A DNA stretch of 8,120 nucleotides from Clostridium sp. SCN 57-10 (GTDB taxonomy: Bacteria > Bacillota > Clostridia > Oscillospirales > Butyricicoccaceae): positions 1 to 8,120 of the forward strand of contig MEFT01000056.1 of assembly GCA_001725215.1 (NCBI GenBank), in the 5' to 3' direction. Each line of letters starts with the position of its first letter. Position 1 is the stretch's first letter. The notes beneath the pieces are model-generated. The model saw only the letters and a list, made by a program, of their open reading frames with translations, did no database searches and was not told the origin of the DNA. Below are positions 6,563-8,120 of the stretch, in pieces. A program made the position numbers and the translations under genes.

Positions 6563-7339
6563 ATGGGAAACAATGCGCAGAAAAGAAGGATGAACCGCAA
6601 ACGCCGTCGCCGCCGCGGCAGAAGCGTCTTCTTTACTGCGCTTTGCTTTTTGCTCGCCGTCGCCGCACTGGTGACGGGCATGACCGTCTTTTTCAAGGTG
6701 GGCAGCATCGAAGTGGAAGGCAAAAGCCGCTACGATCCGAAAGCCCTCATCGCCAAGACGGGCATTACAAAAGGGCAGAACATGTTCCTGATCAATAAGT
6801 TTGCTATACTCGGCGAGTTGCGCGCCGCATATCCGTATCTCGATACCATACAGCTGAGGCGCGTTCTGCCCGACCGCGTCACCATCCGGATCAGCGAATG
6901 TGTACCCGTTGCGGCCGTTGAGCACGAGGGGCGATGGTTCGTGATGGACGGAAAAGGAAAGCTGCTGGAAGAAACCGACGAAGCGGGTTCAAAAGCTTAT
7001 TGCCGCGTGCGCGGTATAGAGCTGGACAAGCCGGCGGTGGGACAACAGATTTCACTCGCTGAAGCGCAAAAAGATAAGCAAAAACCTCTTTTTACGATAT
7101 TGAATACTGCAAGCGAACATGCTATACTGGATAAAATAGAACAGATTGATATCAATCTGGTGTTTGATATCCGCTTGCTCTGGGAGGAGCGGTTTTCCGT
7201 AGTGCTAGGTACGGTAGAGCAACTGGAAAAAAAGATACGGTTTCTCGGGCATGTTGTCGGCGAGCTTGGCGAGACGGATCGCGGCGTCATCGACGTGTCA
7301 GACCCGCAAACCGCGCGCTTTCGCCCTTATTCGGAATAA
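6563..7339 (+). CDS. ftsQ: Cell division protein FtsQ/DivIB
   Basis: FtsQ (DivIB in Firmicutes) is a bitopic membrane scaffold that joins the FtsL/FtsB (DivIC) pair and the FtsW-PBP synthase at the division site. The 258-residue protein begins with a strongly basic cytoplasmic tail (KRRMNRKRRRRRGR, 7-20), followed by one membrane segment (about 22-44) with no signal-cleavage pattern. Next is a POTRA domain (about 46-117: FKVGSIEVEGKSRYDP, then RRVLPDRVTIRISECVPVA) and then the beta domain (about 122-247, with WFVMDGKGKLLEE and IDINLVFDIRLLW). Sequence conservation in this family is low, so the call rests on architecture, POTRA motifs and position before ftsZ. The 3' part of the gene is visibly more AT-rich than its neighbours and contains a candidate promoter. 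No ftsA follows. Confidence 0.9.
   Translation: MGNNAQKRRMNRKRRRRRGRSVFFTALCFLLAVAALVTGMTVFFKVGSIEVEGKSRYDPKALIAKTGITKGQNMFLINKFAILGELRAAYPYLDTIQLRRVLPDRVTIRISECVPVAAVEHEGRWFVMDGKGKLLEETDEAGSKAYCRVRGIELDKPAVGQQISLAEAQKDKQKPLFTILNTASEHAILDKIEQIDINLVFDIRLLWEERFSVVLGTVEQLEKKIRFLGHVVGELGETDRGVIDVSDPQTARFRPYSE
7100..7128 (+). promoter_or_regulatory. Candidate sigma-A promoter inside ftsQ, directed at ftsZ
   Basis: The -35-like TTGAAT at 7100-7105 and the -10-like TATACT at 7123-7128 are separated by exactly 17 bases, and a TG one base before the -10 (7120-7121) makes it an extended -10. Matches to consensus are 4/6 and 5/6. The stretch is locally AT-rich in otherwise GC-rich DNA. A start near 7135 would give a leader of about 235 bases before the ftsZ ATG. 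Prediction only; it lies in coding sequence. Confidence 0.45.
7146..7171 (+). repeat. Palindromic TTGATATC repeat pair downstream of the candidate promoter
   Basis: TTGATATCAA at 7146-7155 is an exact 10-base palindrome, and TTGATATC recurs at 7164-7171, 18 bases away. GATATCAA (7148-7155) and TTGATATC (7164-7171) also form a perfect 8-base inverted repeat with an 8-base loop, so a transcript could fold into a hairpin. It lies about 10-20 bases past the predicted start of transcription, a possible operator or leader position. It also encodes two Asp-Ile pairs of FtsQ (D196-I197 and the DI of VFDIR), so coding chance is a real alternative. Confidence 0.4.
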
Positions 7340-7370
7340 ATATTCAGAAGTTTACATACTGGAGGTCATT

Positions 7371-8120
7371 ATGAGCTTTTCCTTTGAAGTCGGCGGAGAT
7401 GCGCCGATCACCATCAAAGTTATCGGAATCGGCGGCGGCGGCGGCAATGCGGTCAATCGCATGGTGGCAAGCGGACTCCGCGGTATCGATTTTATCGCGA
7501 TCAATACGGACAAGCAGGCGCTTAATTTCTCTGCCGCCACCATTAAGCAGCAGATCGGTGACAAGCTGACGCGCGGCCTCGGCGCCGGCTCGAATCCCGA
7601 AATCGGACAGAAGGCAGCCGTTGAGAGCGAGGATGAAATCCGCAAGTTGCTCGAGGGCTCTAATATGGTATACATAACTGCAGGCATGGGCGGTGGCACA
7701 GGTACGGGCGGCGCGCCCGTCGTTGCTCGCATCGCCAAGGAGATGGGTGTGCTCACCGTCGGTGTCGTCACGCGCCCGTTCCGCTATGAGGGCAAGTATC
7801 GCGTCGAGCAGGCAGGCCGCGGCATCGAAGAGCTGTGCAAAAATGTCGATGCACTCGTCGTCATCCCGAACGAGCGACTGAAATACGTCAGCGAGCAGAA
7901 GATCACGTTCCAAAACGCGTTTGAAGTGGCAGATAACGTGCTGCGTCAGGCGGTGCAGAGCATCAGTGAGCTGATCACAGTTCCCGGACTCATCAATCTC
8001 GACTTTGCGGACGTGTGCACTGTTATGCGCAACGCAGGCTATGCTCATATGGGAGTCGGCCGTGCATCCGGCAAGGATAAGGCAGAGCAGGCGGCAAAAA
8101 TGGCCATCCAGAGCCCGCTG
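7371..8120 (+). CDS. ftsZ: Cell division GTPase FtsZ, N-terminal 250 residues (partial)
   Basis: FtsZ is the tubulin homologue that polymerises with GTP into the cytokinetic ring. The frame starts at ATG 7371, five bases after GGAGG (7361-7365), and runs off the right edge with no stop. Visible motifs are the glycine loop IGIGGGGGNAVNRM (18-31), NTDKQAL (45-51), the tubulin signature GGGTGTG (107-113) in ITAGMGGGTGTGGAP, RPFRYEGKYR (135-144), and the T7 catalytic loop NLDFADV (209-215). D211 and D214 in that loop match the acidic residues that trigger GTP hydrolysis in the next subunit. The stretch GYAHMGVGRASGKDKAEQAA (223-242) is typical of Firmicutes. The rest of the C-terminal domain and the tail peptide that binds FtsA, SepF and other partners lie outside the window. 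It follows ftsQ by 31 bases and may be read both from the operon and from a promoter within ftsQ. Confidence 0.98.
   Translation, partial: MSFSFEVGGDAPITIKVIGIGGGGGNAVNRMVASGLRGIDFIAINTDKQALNFSAATIKQQIGDKLTRGLGAGSNPEIGQKAAVESEDEIRKLLEGSNMVYITAGMGGGTGTGGAPVVARIAKEMGVLTVGVVTRPFRYEGKYRVEQAGRGIEELCKNVDALVVIPNERLKYVSEQKITFQNAFEVADNVLRQAVQSISELITVPGLINLDFADVCTVMRNAGYAHMGVGRASGKDKAEQAAKMAIQSPL

Noticed and set aside
6805..6810. TATACT with a TG extension in the middle of ftsQ
   Set aside because: The -10 part resembles the site at 7123, but the region 16-18 bases upstream has no credible -35 hexamer. It could be a weak extended -10 promoter but is not supported enough to list.
7429..7447. Tandem GGC repeat near the start of ftsZ
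   Set aside because: It encodes the conserved glycine loop of FtsZ and is explained by protein function rather than being a microsatellite.
1..8120. Mobile elements, CRISPR arrays, tRNA/rRNA genes, riboswitches, or a novel defence or biosynthetic system
   Set aside because: The window is filled end to end by recognisable wall and division genes with short gaps. I saw no arrays of repeats, transposase motifs, tRNA-like folds or unexplained coding space.

Overview
The window is an 8.1 kb slice of a division and cell wall (dcw) cluster. It reads entirely on the + strand and encodes late cytoplasmic and membrane steps of peptidoglycan synthesis plus the start of divisome assembly. The gene order is: 3' end of a PASTA-containing class B penicillin-binding protein (spoVD/pbpB type), murE, mraY, ftsW (spoVE-like), murG, murA, ftsQ/divIB, and the first 250 codons of ftsZ. 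Both edges cut genes. The organism is most likely a fairly GC-rich member of the Firmicutes, class Clostridia. The reasons are the PASTA tail on the dcw PBP, murA lying after murG, a Firmicutes-style FtsZ, strong AGGAGG-type ribosome binding sites, and sequence flavours such as SFWGS in MurG and QPHFSG in FtsW. This is inference from gene content and motifs; no lineage marker is present.

Layout: the PBP tail (1-380) is followed closely by murE (402-1853), mraY (1884-2861), ftsW (2894-4120), murG (4140-5246), murA (5304-6560), ftsQ (6563-7339) and ftsZ (7371 onward). Gaps are 2 to 57 bases, no intrinsic terminator is visible and no stretch longer than 60 bases lacks a gene, so the block looks like one operon. 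Several long open frames on the opposite strand are coding shadows.

How the genes fit together: MurA commits UDP-GlcNAc to the pathway. MurE adds the third stem residue; its DNPR motif predicts meso-diaminopimelate. MraY moves the finished pentapeptide to undecaprenyl phosphate (lipid I), and MurG adds GlcNAc (lipid II). FtsW polymerises lipid II with its partner class B PBP, whose tail opens the window. FtsQ scaffolds that complex at the ring built by FtsZ. The cluster is thinner than the textbook order: murF, murD, murC, murB and ftsA are absent from the places where they often sit.

No previously undescribed system is evident; this is core housekeeping DNA. The items most worth a second look are a well-formed sigma-A-like promoter inside the 3' end of ftsQ with a palindromic repeat just downstream, which could give ftsZ its own regulated transcription; the TTG start of murA; the reduced gene set; and non-canonical residues in usually conserved MurG loops.
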